DNA of 64,000 bases from contig DDKK01000036.1 of the NCBI GenBank assembly GCA_002339325.1, positions 32,080-96,079 of the forward strand. The letters are read 5' to 3'. Both the position numbers and the translations under genes were made by a program. The notes under the pieces were generated by a model. The model ran no database searches, was not told the DNA's origin, and saw only the letters and a program-made list of their open reading frames with translations. The first letter of the stretch is position 1; each line of letters begins with the position of its first letter. This DNA comes from Nitrospiraceae bacterium UBA2600. GTDB taxonomy: Bacteria > Nitrospirota > Thermodesulfovibrionia > Thermodesulfovibrionales > Thermodesulfovibrionaceae. Positions 33,015 to 43,171 of the stretch are shown here, piece by piece.

Positions 33015-33995
33015 ATGAATCGCACACTTATGTCAATACTTAAAATTCTCTCAAAGGAGAATAAAATAATTGGTTCAAAGGAGATATCAAAAAAACTAAA
33101 AATGTTTGGTGTTAATCTTTCAGAGAGAACTGTTAGATACCATCTAAAAATTCTCGATGAAAGAGGACTTACAAAAGTTTTTGGCAAGGAAGGAAGAAAA
33201 ATTACTGATAAAGGCAGAAAAGAACTTGAAACAGCAAGCACCGTTGAAAAAGTAGGTTTTATAATAAATAAAATTGAAACCTTAAGTTATCAATCGGATT
33301 TCGACCTTGAATCAATGAAAGGTAAGCTTATTCTTAATGTTACTTACATACCGAAAAATAAATTTCGGAAGGCTTTAAAGGCAATGGAAAGTGTTTTTGC
33401 CTCTCCTTATGTAATGAGTGATAGAATTTTAATTTTAGAGAAAGACAGTGAAAACATACTTGTGCCTGAAGACCATATATGTATAGGAACTGTTTGTAGC
33501 GTTACTCTTAATGCCATCTTGCTAAAAAATGGTGTGCCTATAATATCACGCTTTGGAGGTGTTCTCGAAATAAGAGATAGAGAGCCCTATAGATTTGGAG
33601 CACTTATTAGCTACGATGGAACTTCTCTTGACCCCTTAGAAATTTTTATTAGAGGTAAAATGACAGATGTTTTAGGTGCAATAAATAGCGGTTCTGGTAG
33701 AGTTCTTGCAAGTTTTAGAGAAATTCCAATCGTATGCATAGATAAGGTGAAGGAAATTTATTCACTAATGCAGAAAAGAGGATTTCAGGGAATAATGATG
33801 TTTGGCGAACCTAATCAACCCCTATTAGATATACCCGTTGGTATGGATAGAGTGGGCATTATCGTAGTGGGAGGGCTAAATCCAATAGCAGCAATTGAAG
33901 AAAGCAATATTCACACATATACATCTGCCATATCAACGCTCTATGATTGTAGAGAGCTTATTCCTTTCGAAGAAGCAATTGAACAATTCAAATAA
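33015..33995 (+). CDS. NrpR-like transcriptional regulator (winged helix plus DUF128 domain)
   Basis: 326 aa. Residues 1-75 form a winged helix-turn-helix (SKEISKKLKMFGVNLSERTV, then RYHLKILDERGLTKVFGKEG). The rest is one NrpR regulatory domain (DUF128), recognisable from the blocks HICIGTVCSVTLNAILLKNG, PIISRFGGVLEIRDREPYRF, SYDGTSLDPLEIFI, VLGAINSGSGRVLASFREIP and VGMDRVGIIVVGGLNPIAAI. NrpR represses nitrogen genes in methanogens in response to 2-oxoglutarate; bacterial homologues are little studied. No nitrogen gene is in the window. It abuts the tRNA nucleotidyltransferase gene (TAA then ATG). Confidence 0.85.
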   Translation: MNRTLMSILKILSKENKIIGSKEISKKLKMFGVNLSERTVRYHLKILDERGLTKVFGKEGRKITDKGRKELETASTVEKVGFIINKIETLSYQSDFDLESMKGKLILNVTYIPKNKFRKALKAMESVFASPYVMSDRILILEKDSENILVPEDHICIGTVCSVTLNAILLKNGVPIISRFGGVLEIRDREPYRFGALISYDGTSLDPLEIFIRGKMTDVLGAINSGSGRVLASFREIPIVCIDKVKEIYSLMQKRGFQGIMMFGEPNQPLLDIPVGMDRVGIIVVGGLNPIAAIEESNIHTYTSAISTLYDCRELIPFEEAIEQFK

Positions 33996-36623
33996 ATGCA
34001 GGTAATTACTACCCATCTTAATGCAGATTTTGACTCCCTCGCATCCTGTATGGCAGCGAAAAAATTATATCCTCAGGCAGTTGTAGTGCTTCCAGGCTCT
34101 ATGGAAAAAAGAGTAAAACTATTTCATGAAAGCTTCAAACTCTTTGAAATAAAAAAATTAAAGGAAATTGAAAATGAAAAAATAAACACCTTAATTATAG
34201 TTGACACCAGAAGTATAGCAAGAATAGGCGAATTATCCCATTTTTTAAAGCCAGAAGTCAAAATTCATCTTTATGACCATCATCCTCCAGGCGATGATGA
34301 TATAAAAGCAGACTTTGAAATTACTGAACCGATAGGAGCTTTATCCTCTCTTTTTACAGAAATTTTTCGAAAAAAGGAAATTGCCATCTCACCGATGGAA
34401 GCCACTCTTCTCTGCTTAGGCATCTACGAGGAAACAGGCTGCCTGTTATTTCCATCTACCACTCCGAGAGACTTAGAGGCAGTATCATATCTTCTAAAGA
34501 GAGGTGCCAATTTAAACATCGTATCGCAATTTCTTAAGGAAGAACTCACAAAAGAAGAGATTACTCTCTTCAATGAACTTTTAAAAAATCTCGATGAACA
34601 CATCGTAGGAGAAAAGAGAATACACATTACCCACGGTGTTATCGACTTGTCAAAGGATATCTCCCACATAGCTCATAAACTCATGGAACTCATAGATACA
34701 GATGCACTATTTATAATTGTAGGAATGGAAGATAAACTCCTAATAATAGGAAGAAGTAACATTCCGGAAATCGATGTGGGCAGTATACTGTCAATTTTTG
34801 GTGGAGGTGGTCATTGGGCTGCAGGAAGCGCAACCATAAGAGACATGCCGATTAATCTTCTTATTGAAGAGATTATCGAAGGAATAAAAAATCATGTTAA
34901 ACCTTTAAAATTAGCTAAAGACCTAATGACTACGCCTGTAATTTCTGTTCAGTGGGATATTCCCATTAAAGAGGCCGAAAAAATCATGACCAAGTATGGA
35001 ATTAATGCAATGCCTGTAGTAAAAGAGGAAAGCTACATGGGAGTTATCACAAGAGGAGTAGTTGAAAAGGCTATTTTTCATGGGCTTAAAAAATCGAAAG
35101 TCTCCGATTTTGCCACAACAGATGCTTATACTGCTGAAGAAGACACTCCAATTATGGAGATAGAAAAAAATATGGTAGAACTTAATCAGAGATTTGTGCC
35201 TATTCTAAGAGAAAATAAAGTTGTTGGTGTTATAACGAGAACAGATATACTACGGAATTTATATGAAGAACTCATGAGAAAATTCAAACTCTCTCAGCCA
35301 AAACAGGAAACATATGAAGAAGTTAGAAGAAATATAGCAAATCTGCTACAAGAGTTTTTCCCTAAAGAAGTCTATGAGATTTTATTGAAGGCAGGAGAAC
35401 TTGCCGATGAACTTAACTTTGGCGTGTATCTTGTTGGAGGTTCTGTAAGAGATATTCTCATGAGAATTCCCAGTCCAGATGTGGATATAGTTGTTGAAGG
35501 AGATGGAATAAAGTTTGCTTATAGGCTTGCCGAGAGGATAAAAGGAAAAGTAACCCCCCATCCTCGATTTTCAACAGCAAAAATAATAAAAGAACTATCT
35601 AAGAATGGTAAAACATCAGATTTCCACATAGATATAGCAACAGCAAGAACAGAATACTACGAATCACCTGCTGCTTTACCAAAAGTTGAAACTTCATCCA
35701 TAAAAAAAGATTTATACAGACGGGATTTTACAATCAATGCGCTTGCGGTCAAATTGAACTCACAAGATTTCGGTTTACTTCTTGATTTCTTTGGAGGCCA
35801 GAGAGACATAAAAGAAAAAAGAATAAGAGTGCTTCATAATCTGAGCTTTGTGGAAGACCCTACAAGAGCAATCAGGGCTATTAGATTTGCAGAAAAATTA
35901 GGATTTAGAATATCAAAACATACTGAAAACCTAATAAAACTTGCCGTTAGAATGGGTATTTTTGAAAAACTGAAAGGTTCAAGACTTTATGATGAGCTTT
36001 TATTGCTTTTGAAGGAGACTTCTCCACCGAACTCATTAAAAAGAATGCAAGATTATGGTCTACTGAAAGTCATACATCAATCTCTTGATGAAAAATATGT
36101 GCCTATAGATATAGCCAGAGCATATGAGACTCTACAAGGAATAGAACTTCTCTATTTAAGAGAAAATTACAGGAAGGAGCTCATTTACCTTATGGTTCTG
36201 TTATGGAGACTTAAGGATACAGAGAGAGAGGAAGCACTTGAGAAAATATCGCCACCAGAACACATTAAAAAAGAGATTATAGATAGTATTTCTACGGCTC
36301 GCAACACCCTTCGATTACTCATAAACGACCAACCAGTCCAAGTTTACACAATCTTGAATCCTCTCAAAATAGAAACAGTCATTCTTGCTATGATATTCGC
36401 ATCAGAAGAACAGAAGAGAAGAATTTCTCTGTATCTTACCAAACTAAAAGATATCAAGCCTTCTATAACTGGTAATGAACTAAAGAATCTTGGCATAATC
36501 CCAGGACCGAAATACAGAGAAATCTTTGATGCAATCCTCAAAGAAAAACTTCTCGGTAGACTTCAATCAAAAGATGAAGAAATAGAGTATGTAAGGAATT
36601 ATTTTATTAATAATAAAAATTAA
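33996..36623 (+). CDS. tRNA nucleotidyltransferase with DHH and CBS domains (CCA/A-adding)
   Basis: 875 aa. An N-terminal DHH/DHHA1 phosphoesterase module (about 1-300: NADFDSLAS, VDTRS, LYDHHPPG, then GGGGHWAAGSA), a pair of CBS domains (about 305-430), and a class II nucleotidyltransferase head from about residue 478 (YLVGGSVRDILMRIPSPDVD carrying the catalytic acids) with RRDFTINALA and EDPTRAIRAIRFAEKLGFRI. This three-part fusion is seen in deep-branching bacteria and acts as CCA- or A-adding enzyme; which one cannot be read here. The DHH part may act on nanoRNA or cyclic dinucleotides. Confidence 0.9.
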   Translation: MQVITTHLNADFDSLASCMAAKKLYPQAVVVLPGSMEKRVKLFHESFKLFEIKKLKEIENEKINTLIIVDTRSIARIGELSHFLKPEVKIHLYDHHPPGDDDIKADFEITEPIGALSSLFTEIFRKKEIAISPMEATLLCLGIYEETGCLLFPSTTPRDLEAVSYLLKRGANLNIVSQFLKEELTKEEITLFNELLKNLDEHIVGEKRIHITHGVIDLSKDISHIAHKLMELIDTDALFIIVGMEDKLLIIGRSNIPEIDVGSILSIFGGGGHWAAGSATIRDMPINLLIEEIIEGIKNHVKPLKLAKDLMTTPVISVQWDIPIKEAEKIMTKYGINAMPVVKEESYMGVITRGVVEKAIFHGLKKSKVSDFATTDAYTAEEDTPIMEIEKNMVELNQRFVPILRENKVVGVITRTDILRNLYEELMRKFKLSQPKQETYEEVRRNIANLLQEFFPKEVYEILLKAGELADELNFGVYLVGGSVRDILMRIPSPDVDIVVEGDGIKFAYRLAERIKGKVTPHPRFSTAKIIKELSKNGKTSDFHIDIATARTEYYESPAALPKVETSSIKKDLYRRDFTINALAVKLNSQDFGLLLDFFGGQRDIKEKRIRVLHNLSFVEDPTRAIRAIRFAEKLGFRISKHTENLIKLAVRMGIFEKLKGSRLYDELLLLLKETSPPNSLKRMQDYGLLKVIHQSLDEKYVPIDIARAYETLQGIELLYLRENYRKELIYLMVLLWRLKDTEREEALEKISPPEHIKKEIIDSISTARNTLRLLINDQPVQVYTILNPLKIETVILAMIFASEEQKRRISLYLTKLKDIKPSITGNELKNLGIIPGPKYREIFDAILKEKLLGRLQSKDEEIEYVRNYFINNKN

Positions 36624-36652
36624 ATTAATTTAAATTTTAAAGGAAACTTTTT

Positions 36653-37729
36653 ATGAATTATAAACTTTATAATAATGTGAAAAAAATTTTAGTGATAAAA
36701 TTGAGGCATATCGGTGATGTGGTACTTACTATTCCAGTATTCAAAATTTTAAAGGATAACTTCCCAGAATCTCATATATCCGTCCTAGTCAACTCTGGCA
36801 CAGAGGAAATACTAAAAGGAAATCCCTTTATCAATGAAATAATTGTTTTTAAGAGAGAAATAAAAAAAATGAATATATTAAAAAGATTTTTAAACGAATT
36901 TTTATTCTATAAGTCAATAAGAAAGAGAAATTTTGATTTAACCATAGATCTTACAAGCGGGGATCGAGGAGCATTAGTTTCTTTCTTATCAGGAGCTAAA
37001 TATAGACTTGCTTATGCACCTCGAAAAGGATTACTTGGTAAGAAATTTTTATATACTCATCTAGGACAAAAGAGAGCAAATCATACTTTAATCCAGAATA
37101 TTGAGCTTTTAAAACAATTCGGAATTGAAAATAAAGGAGAAATATATACAAATATTTCTATACCTGAAGATACAGAATTATTTGTAAAAAAATTATTTGA
37201 AAAATATAATATTTCCAATAAGGACATAGTGGTACACATACATCCCACTTCCCGCTGGCTTTTCAAATGCTGGAAAGATGAATATATGGCAGAAGTTATA
37301 AAATGGCTTGCAAAGAGAGAAATATTTTTAATTATCACATCTTCTCCCGATAAAAAAGAGAGAGAGAAAGTAGAAAAAATTCTTTCTTTCATTCCTGAGT
37401 CATTTAATTCTAAGATTATTAACCTCTGTGGTAAGATAAATATAAAGCAACTTGCGGCTATATCAAAGGCATCTGACCTGTTTTTCGGTATAGATACAGC
37501 ACCTATGCATATAGCTGCTTTTGTAGGAACACCTGTTATTGCTCTCTTCGGAGCAGGAGAGCTTAACTGGAAACCTTGGGGTGATGGGCATATTGTTATT
37601 TCAAAGAATTTAGGAAATCGTGACAGAATGATTAGAGAAGAATTTATAAAAAAAAATTTAAACTCTATCACTCCCGATGAGGTTATAAAAAATTTTGAAG
37701 AAATTTTAAGGAAACTCAATAAATGGTAA
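36653..37729 (+). CDS. GT9 glycosyltransferase (heptosyltransferase family)
   Basis: 358 aa with the GT9/ADP-heptose:LPS heptosyltransferase pattern: KILVIKLRHIGDVVLTIPVF at the start, HPTSRWLFKCWKDEYMAEVI as the central donor-site block and FFGIDTAPMHIAAFVGTPVI near the end. It would transfer heptose (or a related sugar) to LPS inner core in the cytoplasm. It opens the polysaccharide gene cluster and overlaps the next GT gene by 7 bp. The acceptor is unknown. Confidence 0.88.
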   Translation: MNYKLYNNVKKILVIKLRHIGDVVLTIPVFKILKDNFPESHISVLVNSGTEEILKGNPFINEIIVFKREIKKMNILKRFLNEFLFYKSIRKRNFDLTIDLTSGDRGALVSFLSGAKYRLAYAPRKGLLGKKFLYTHLGQKRANHTLIQNIELLKQFGIENKGEIYTNISIPEDTELFVKKLFEKYNISNKDIVVHIHPTSRWLFKCWKDEYMAEVIKWLAKREIFLIITSSPDKKEREKVEKILSFIPESFNSKIINLCGKINIKQLAAISKASDLFFGIDTAPMHIAAFVGTPVIALFGAGELNWKPWGDGHIVISKNLGNRDRMIREEFIKKNLNSITPDEVIKNFEEILRKLNKW

Positions 37730-38814
37730 TTCTTCATACAGAATCTTCAATGAATTTTGGAGGTCAAGAATTAAGAATATGTATTGAAATGGAAGGCCTT
37801 AAAAAATACGGCATTGAGTCAATCCTTGCCTGTAAGCCTGGCAGTAAAATCCTATCAATAGCAAAAGCAAAAGGCCTCACCTACTATGAAGTTCCCTTTA
37901 ACAGCAGTTTTTGTCCCCTTTCAATAAAAAAACTTTTCAAAATTATAAAAAAACACAAAGTAAATATAGTAAACTCTCATAACTCAAAAGATGCTTGGAA
38001 CTCTGTATTTATCTGCAAATTACTTAGAATTCCCTTTGTAAGGTCTCGCCATATTGCTCTTAAACCAAGAAAACACTTTTTAGGCAAAATGATTTACACT
38101 TTGCTTGCAGACAGAGTTCTTGTCACAGGAAAATATATAGAAGATATGCTTATAAAAATTGGTGTAAATCCAAAAAAAATATATAGAATTCCCACAGGAA
38201 TTGACATTTCAAAATTTTCAGACAATAGAATCGGTTCTTTAAGAAAAGAACTTGGAATATCAGATAATAGTGTGCTTATCGGGTTTGTCTCTGTTGTCAG
38301 GTCTGACAAAGGACCTCACTATTTTGCAAGAAGCATCCCCCATATTTTGAATTATAATAAAAATTTAAGGTTTGTCATGATTGGAGATGGAAATTTCTTA
38401 AATAAAACAAAGACAATTGCAGATGAGTTAAACATAAAAAATTTCATATATTTTACAGGTCATAGAGATGATATTCCTTCAGTTATGAGAGATTTAGATA
38501 TATTTGTTCTTCCAGCGATAAAACCAGAAGGAGTACCTCAAGCAGTATTACAAGCTTTTGCATCAGGTGTTCCTGTAGTTGCCTCAGACATAGGCGGAGT
38601 AAATGAGGTAGCAATTCATAATGAAACGGCAGTATTAGTTAAACCAAGAGACCCTGAAGAACTGGCAAAAGCTATAATAAATCTTATGGGAAACAAAAAT
38701 CTTCAAAGAAAAATAGTAGAAGGTGGGAAAAAACTTGTCTCTTCTTATACTCTTGATGGAATGTTACTGAAAATGAAAGATTTTTATGAAAGCATGATTA
38801 AAAATGAAAAATAA
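37723..38814 (+). CDS. GT4 family glycosyltransferase
   Basis: 363 aa GT-B enzyme. N-terminal ESSMNFGGQELRICIEMEGL contains the Gly-rich acceptor loop, and C-terminal PEGVPQAVLQAFASGVPVVA the nucleotide-sugar region; the second Glu of the usual EX7E motif is Gln here. It is likely to add a hexose to the LPS core or O-antigen at the cytoplasmic face. It overlaps both neighbours by 7-11 bp. Confidence 0.85.
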   Translation: MVILHTESSMNFGGQELRICIEMEGLKKYGIESILACKPGSKILSIAKAKGLTYYEVPFNSSFCPLSIKKLFKIIKKHKVNIVNSHNSKDAWNSVFICKLLRIPFVRSRHIALKPRKHFLGKMIYTLLADRVLVTGKYIEDMLIKIGVNPKKIYRIPTGIDISKFSDNRIGSLRKELGISDNSVLIGFVSVVRSDKGPHYFARSIPHILNYNKNLRFVMIGDGNFLNKTKTIADELNIKNFIYFTGHRDDIPSVMRDLDIFVLPAIKPEGVPQAVLQAFASGVPVVASDIGGVNEVAIHNETAVLVKPRDPEELAKAIINLMGNKNLQRKIVEGGKKLVSSYTLDGMLLKMKDFYESMIKNEK

Positions 38815-39943
38815 GATTAAAGTTATATATTCTATTGCCACAAAAATTGGAAGTTCAGGGCTTGGCACAGTCTCATGCAATGCAGTGAAAGCTCTGGATG
38901 AGTTTAATTTATTGAAAAAAGCCATATCCTACGGGAATAAGTGTCCCATAGATAAATCAAAAATAGTTTCTCTTCCCGGGAATCCTGCTAAGTTAATTTT
39001 TTTTCTTCCCAAACACTATTATAGACCTTTAAGAAAAGGATTCCTTGATTTTATTACTTCAAAAATAATAAATACAAAAGGATGCGATGTTTTCCATGGC
39101 TGGAATAATCAAGCCTTAAGAAGTATTAAATCTGCCAAAAAAATTGGAGCAAAAACAATTCTTGAATGTGGTTCCACCCATAGATTTTTCAGAGATAGAA
39201 TAATTAATGAAGAATATGAAAAATACAAAATATCAAGACAAAAATCTCCTGATTATGCAATAAAGGCATCTCTTGAAGAAATTGCACTTGCTGATTATAT
39301 TTTTGTTCCATCAGAATTTGCAAAAAAAACTTTTATTGATGCAGGAGTTGACGAAAACAAAATTTTTATAATAAAAAGAGGTGTTGATATTGAGAGATTT
39401 AAACCTAAAAAGAGTGACCATAAAAAGTTCAGAGTTCTTTTTGTTGGCAAGGTTTCTTTAAGAAAAGGCATTCAATATTTGCTTGAAGCATGGAAGGAAC
39501 TTAATCTAAAAAATGCAGAACTTATTGTAGTTGGTAATATTGAAGACAGCATCAAGCCATTGCTGGCTAAATTTTCAGATTTGGATAATTTAATTTTTAA
39601 GGGTTATTTGAAAAATATAATAGAAGAATATCAACAAGCTACCATTTTTGTTTTTCCATCTCTTGAGGAGGGTAGTGCAAAAGTTACTTATGAAGCAATG
39701 GCTTCAGGATTACCTGTTATTACAACAGAAAATAGCGGTTCTGTTATAAGAGATGGTATAGATGGATTTATAATCCCTGCTAAGGACAAAGAAGCAATAA
39801 AGGAAAAAATAGTTTATTTCTATGAGAATAAAGAAGAAATAGAAAAAATGGGTAAAAATGCAAGAGAAAATATTAAAGCGTATACATGGGATAAATATAA
39901 AACGAATTTTATAAATATTTACAGGAGAATATTTAGCTTATGA
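38804..39943 (+). CDS. GT4 family glycosyltransferase
   Basis: 379 aa. GT-B with EX7E motif EEGSAKVTYEAMASGLPVIT and FRVLFVGKVSLRKGIQYLLE at the start of the C-terminal domain. The N terminus (YSIATKIGSSGLGTVSCNAV) resembles GT4 enzymes of polysaccharide clusters. The sugar and linkage cannot be assigned. Translationally coupled (ATGA overlap) to the next gene. Confidence 0.85.
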   Translation: MKNKIKVIYSIATKIGSSGLGTVSCNAVKALDEFNLLKKAISYGNKCPIDKSKIVSLPGNPAKLIFFLPKHYYRPLRKGFLDFITSKIINTKGCDVFHGWNNQALRSIKSAKKIGAKTILECGSTHRFFRDRIINEEYEKYKISRQKSPDYAIKASLEEIALADYIFVPSEFAKKTFIDAGVDENKIFIIKRGVDIERFKPKKSDHKKFRVLFVGKVSLRKGIQYLLEAWKELNLKNAELIVVGNIEDSIKPLLAKFSDLDNLIFKGYLKNIIEEYQQATIFVFPSLEEGSAKVTYEAMASGLPVITTENSGSVIRDGIDGFIIPAKDKEAIKEKIVYFYENKEEIEKMGKNARENIKAYTWDKYKTNFINIYRRIFSL

Positions 39944-40947
39944 ATATCTTAATTGCTGGAGTTGAGCTTGTAAAAAAAGATGAAAGATACATGGATGATA
40001 AAGGATGGTCTTTTAAAAAAGCCTTTGAAAAAATTGGTGCAAAAGTTGAGATATTCTATTACAAAAAGAAAGGGAAGTTATCCTTTGTTGAAAAAAACAA
40101 AAAGATAAAAGAAATTTGGCATCAATATATGAATAAAGCTCTTGTTACTCATATAAAAAATAAAAAACCTGATATTTTTATCATCCTCAAAGGTGAAACC
40201 ATCTCACCAGAAACCTTGTGGTTAATCAGAAAAAATACAGATACAATTATAATAAATATTTATCCTGACAACCCTCTATATATGAGCAAGTTTGAGGCAA
40301 TACTTCCCTGCCATTATTTTTTTGTTAAGGACTCTTATATCCTTGAAACTCTGCATAAAGCAGGATTAAAAAACTTATACTATCTTCCTCAATGCACTGA
40401 TCCAGATGTACACAAACCAACAGAAATTATTAAAGAAGAAAAAGAAGAATATGAATCAGAGTTATCTCTTATAGGTTCAATGTATCCTTACAGAGAAAAA
40501 TTTATTGAAGAAATTATTGAATTCAAACCAGCAATATGGGGAAGAGGATGGAATAAATCAAAAAATAAAGAAATAATCAAACTTTACAAGGGTAAAGATA
40601 TAAGAGGAATAGCTAAAGCCAAGGCGATATCAGCCTCTAAAATCTCACTTAATATCCACCATCCCCTTAATGATATTCATGGAGTAAACCGAAGAACCTA
40701 TGATATCGCAGGATGTATGGGATTTCAGCTTGTAGACTATAAAGTTGATATGGAAAGAGTCTTTGAAATAAACAAAGAGATTATCTGTTACAGAAGCTTA
40801 GATGAACTTAAAAAACTCATTGAATATTACCTTAAACATCCTGAAGAAAGAAAGGAAATTGCAAAAAGTGCTTACAGTAGAGTACTTAAATCGCACACCT
40901 ATGATATCAGAGCCAAGCAAATCATGGAAATAATAAGAAAAACATGA
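39940..40947 (+). CDS. CgeB-like glycosyltransferase
   Basis: 335 aa. The layout matches the CgeB/DUF3880-type GT family: MNILIAGVELVKKDERYMDD, then PDIFIILKGETISPETLW, a middle block SELSLIGSMYPYREKFIEEI and the C-terminal ISLNIHHPLNDIHGVNRRTY with GCMGFQLVDY. The family modifies spore coats, flagellins or surface glycans. Its seat inside an LPS cluster favours a surface glycan. Overlaps of 4 bp on both sides. Confidence 0.78.
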   Translation: MNILIAGVELVKKDERYMDDKGWSFKKAFEKIGAKVEIFYYKKKGKLSFVEKNKKIKEIWHQYMNKALVTHIKNKKPDIFIILKGETISPETLWLIRKNTDTIIINIYPDNPLYMSKFEAILPCHYFFVKDSYILETLHKAGLKNLYYLPQCTDPDVHKPTEIIKEEKEEYESELSLIGSMYPYREKFIEEIIEFKPAIWGRGWNKSKNKEIIKLYKGKDIRGIAKAKAISASKISLNIHHPLNDIHGVNRRTYDIAGCMGFQLVDYKVDMERVFEINKEIICYRSLDELKKLIEYYLKHPEERKEIAKSAYSRVLKSHTYDIRAKQIMEIIRKT

Positions 40948-42041
40948 AAATACTGTTTGTGAATCATTCTTCATCTCTTACAGGAGCACCTATAAGTTGC
41001 TTTAACATTATGACAAGACTTAATGAAGATCTTATTCCTGTTTTTGCTACAAAAGAGAAAGAATTATTGCTTGATAAATTAAAAAATCACGGTATAAAAA
41101 GCTATGTAATATCAGAAAAAGGCTTTTTAGGTTTTAAATATATCTTAAGCTTTATAAAAATAATAACTAATGAAAAGATTGATTTAATTCATCTAAATAC
41201 ACTTACACCTTTCTGTAAGTATGCAGCTATTGCAGGATTTATAAAAAAAATCCCTATTGTCTGGGTAGTAAGGGAAAATCCTCTTATTTCAAGAAGTCAG
41301 AGACTTAAATGGTGGTTAAAAAAATTTTCTTCCAAAATAATATTTGTAGATAATGATACAAAAGAAAAACTTTTAGGGAAGCAGTGTAAAGAAAAGGTTG
41401 AAACAATTTACAATGGAGTTGATCTTGAGCATTTTAAACCTGAAAAAAGTGATTTTCTCTTTAAACTTCTAAATATCCCAAAAAATCACAAACTTATTGG
41501 TTATATAGGCTTGATAACTGAAAGAAAAGGTGTCAAATTTCTTGTTAATGCCTTTCATGAAGTAAAAAAATTATTTCCCTTAACAAAACTTGTTATTGTA
41601 GGTGGATACAAAGAAAATGATATCCTATATTTTGAGCAAATAAAACAATTAATAAAGGAACTAAATTTAGAAAAAGATGTTTACTTTACAGGTGTTCTTC
41701 AAAATATTAAAGATGTTATAAACAGTCTTGAAATAGTTATTTTACCTTCTCTTGAGGAAAGATGTAGCAGAGTTTTACTAGAAACTATAGCCTGTGGTAA
41801 AGTTGTTGTGGCAACAGATGTTGGTGGTAATCCGGAAATAATTCAGGATGGCATTAATGGAATTCTTGTAAAGCCTGCAGATTCGAAGGATTTAGAAGGA
41901 GCAATAATGAAACTATTAAAAGATGAGAATTTAAGAGAGGAGTTTAGTAAAAACAGTAGATTAATTGCTGAAAAAAAGTTTGATATAAATATAAATCTGA
42001 ATAAGATGAAAAAAATTTATAGGGAACTTGCGAAAAAATGA
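40944..42041 (+). CDS. GT4 family glycosyltransferase
   Basis: 365 aa GT-B enzyme. N-terminal ILFVNHSSSLTGAPISCFNI, C-terminal LIGYIGLITERKGVKFLVNA and EX7E in EERCSRVLLETIACGKVVVA. Probably a hexosyltransferase of LPS core or O-antigen assembly. Coupled to its neighbours by 4-bp overlaps. Confidence 0.86.
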   Translation: MKILFVNHSSSLTGAPISCFNIMTRLNEDLIPVFATKEKELLLDKLKNHGIKSYVISEKGFLGFKYILSFIKIITNEKIDLIHLNTLTPFCKYAAIAGFIKKIPIVWVVRENPLISRSQRLKWWLKKFSSKIIFVDNDTKEKLLGKQCKEKVETIYNGVDLEHFKPEKSDFLFKLLNIPKNHKLIGYIGLITERKGVKFLVNAFHEVKKLFPLTKLVIVGGYKENDILYFEQIKQLIKELNLEKDVYFTGVLQNIKDVINSLEIVILPSLEERCSRVLLETIACGKVVVATDVGGNPEIIQDGINGILVKPADSKDLEGAIMKLLKDENLREEFSKNSRLIAEKKFDININLNKMKKIYRELAKK

Positions 42042-43171
42042 AGCCTGTAAATATTTTGCATATTATTTCTAAATTACCCGTGGGCGGGGTTGAAAATCAG
42101 CTTTTAATGGTTTTGAGAAACTATAATAGAGAAAAATTTAAACCTTTTGTCTGTTCTCTTTCAGACAAAGGTGAAATTGGGAAAGAAATTGAAAGTTTAG
42201 GTATAAAAGTTTTTACTCTGAATAAATTAGGCCATACTTTTAACAGGGCTATAATAAGAGATATTTGTAAAATAATTAAAAATAATGAGATAAAAATAGT
42301 AAGAACACATCAATATCATGCCAATTTTTATGGAAGAATTGCAGCAAAAATAAGCAAGGTGCCCTGCATAGTGGCATCTATCCATAATGTTTATACAAGA
42401 GACAAAAAGTTCCATAGAAGATTTATAAACAGATTACTTGCAAAAATTACTGATAAAATCATAGCTGTTTCAGAGGAAGTCAAGAAGGATATTTTAAAAT
42501 ATGACAAAATACCTGAGGATAAAATAAAGGTTATCTATAATGGAATAGATCCTGATATTTTTAGCAATAATTTTGATAAAGATACAATAAAGAAAAGTCT
42601 CGGCATAGACTTAAAAGCACCCGTTATAGGAACTGTTGGAAGACTCACAATGCAAAAAGGGCAAATCTATCTCCTTGAAGCAATTGCAAAGATTAAAGGC
42701 AGATTTCCTTATATTAAAGTTTTAATTGTAGGGGATGGACCTTTAATGGAAGAGTTTAAAAAATATGTAAAGTCTACTGGAATTTCAGAAAATGTAATCT
42801 TTACAGGCTCAAGAAGAGATGTTCCTGCTTTACTTTCCATAATGGATATATTTGTTTTTCCCTCATTATGGGAAGGTTTACCAAACGCTCTTATTGAATC
42901 TATGGCAGCAGGCAAAGCAATAATTGCTAGCGATCTAAAACCGATAAGAGAAATTTTAAACTCTGAAGGAGAATGCATTCTGGTTCAACCTAAAAATAGT
43001 ATGGCTATAGCTGAATCCATTGAGCTTTTATTGAAAGATAAAAATCTTAGAGATAATATAGGTAGAAATGTTCAAAATAAGGCTTTTTCTTGTTTTAATA
43101 TCAAAACTACAGTTAAAATTTATGGAGAGCTATTTGAAAAAATTTTGAGGAGTAAGGGTTGGAATATATAA
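42038..43171 (+). CDS. GT4 family glycosyltransferase
   Basis: 377 aa. ILHIISKLPVGGVENQLLMV is a typical GT4 opening; VIGTVGRLTMQKGQIYLLEA starts the donor domain and WEGLPNALIESMAAGKAIIA gives EX7E. The stop codon lies in the first copy of a 13-bp tandem duplication (43159-43184), so the last four residues may have been altered by that event. Followed by a 106-bp gap before the O-antigen ligase. Confidence 0.87.
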   Translation: MKPVNILHIISKLPVGGVENQLLMVLRNYNREKFKPFVCSLSDKGEIGKEIESLGIKVFTLNKLGHTFNRAIIRDICKIIKNNEIKIVRTHQYHANFYGRIAAKISKVPCIVASIHNVYTRDKKFHRRFINRLLAKITDKIIAVSEEVKKDILKYDKIPEDKIKVIYNGIDPDIFSNNFDKDTIKKSLGIDLKAPVIGTVGRLTMQKGQIYLLEAIAKIKGRFPYIKVLIVGDGPLMEEFKKYVKSTGISENVIFTGSRRDVPALLSIMDIFVFPSLWEGLPNALIESMAAGKAIIASDLKPIREILNSEGECILVQPKNSMAIAESIELLLKDKNLRDNIGRNVQNKAFSCFNIKTTVKIYGELFEKILRSKGWNI

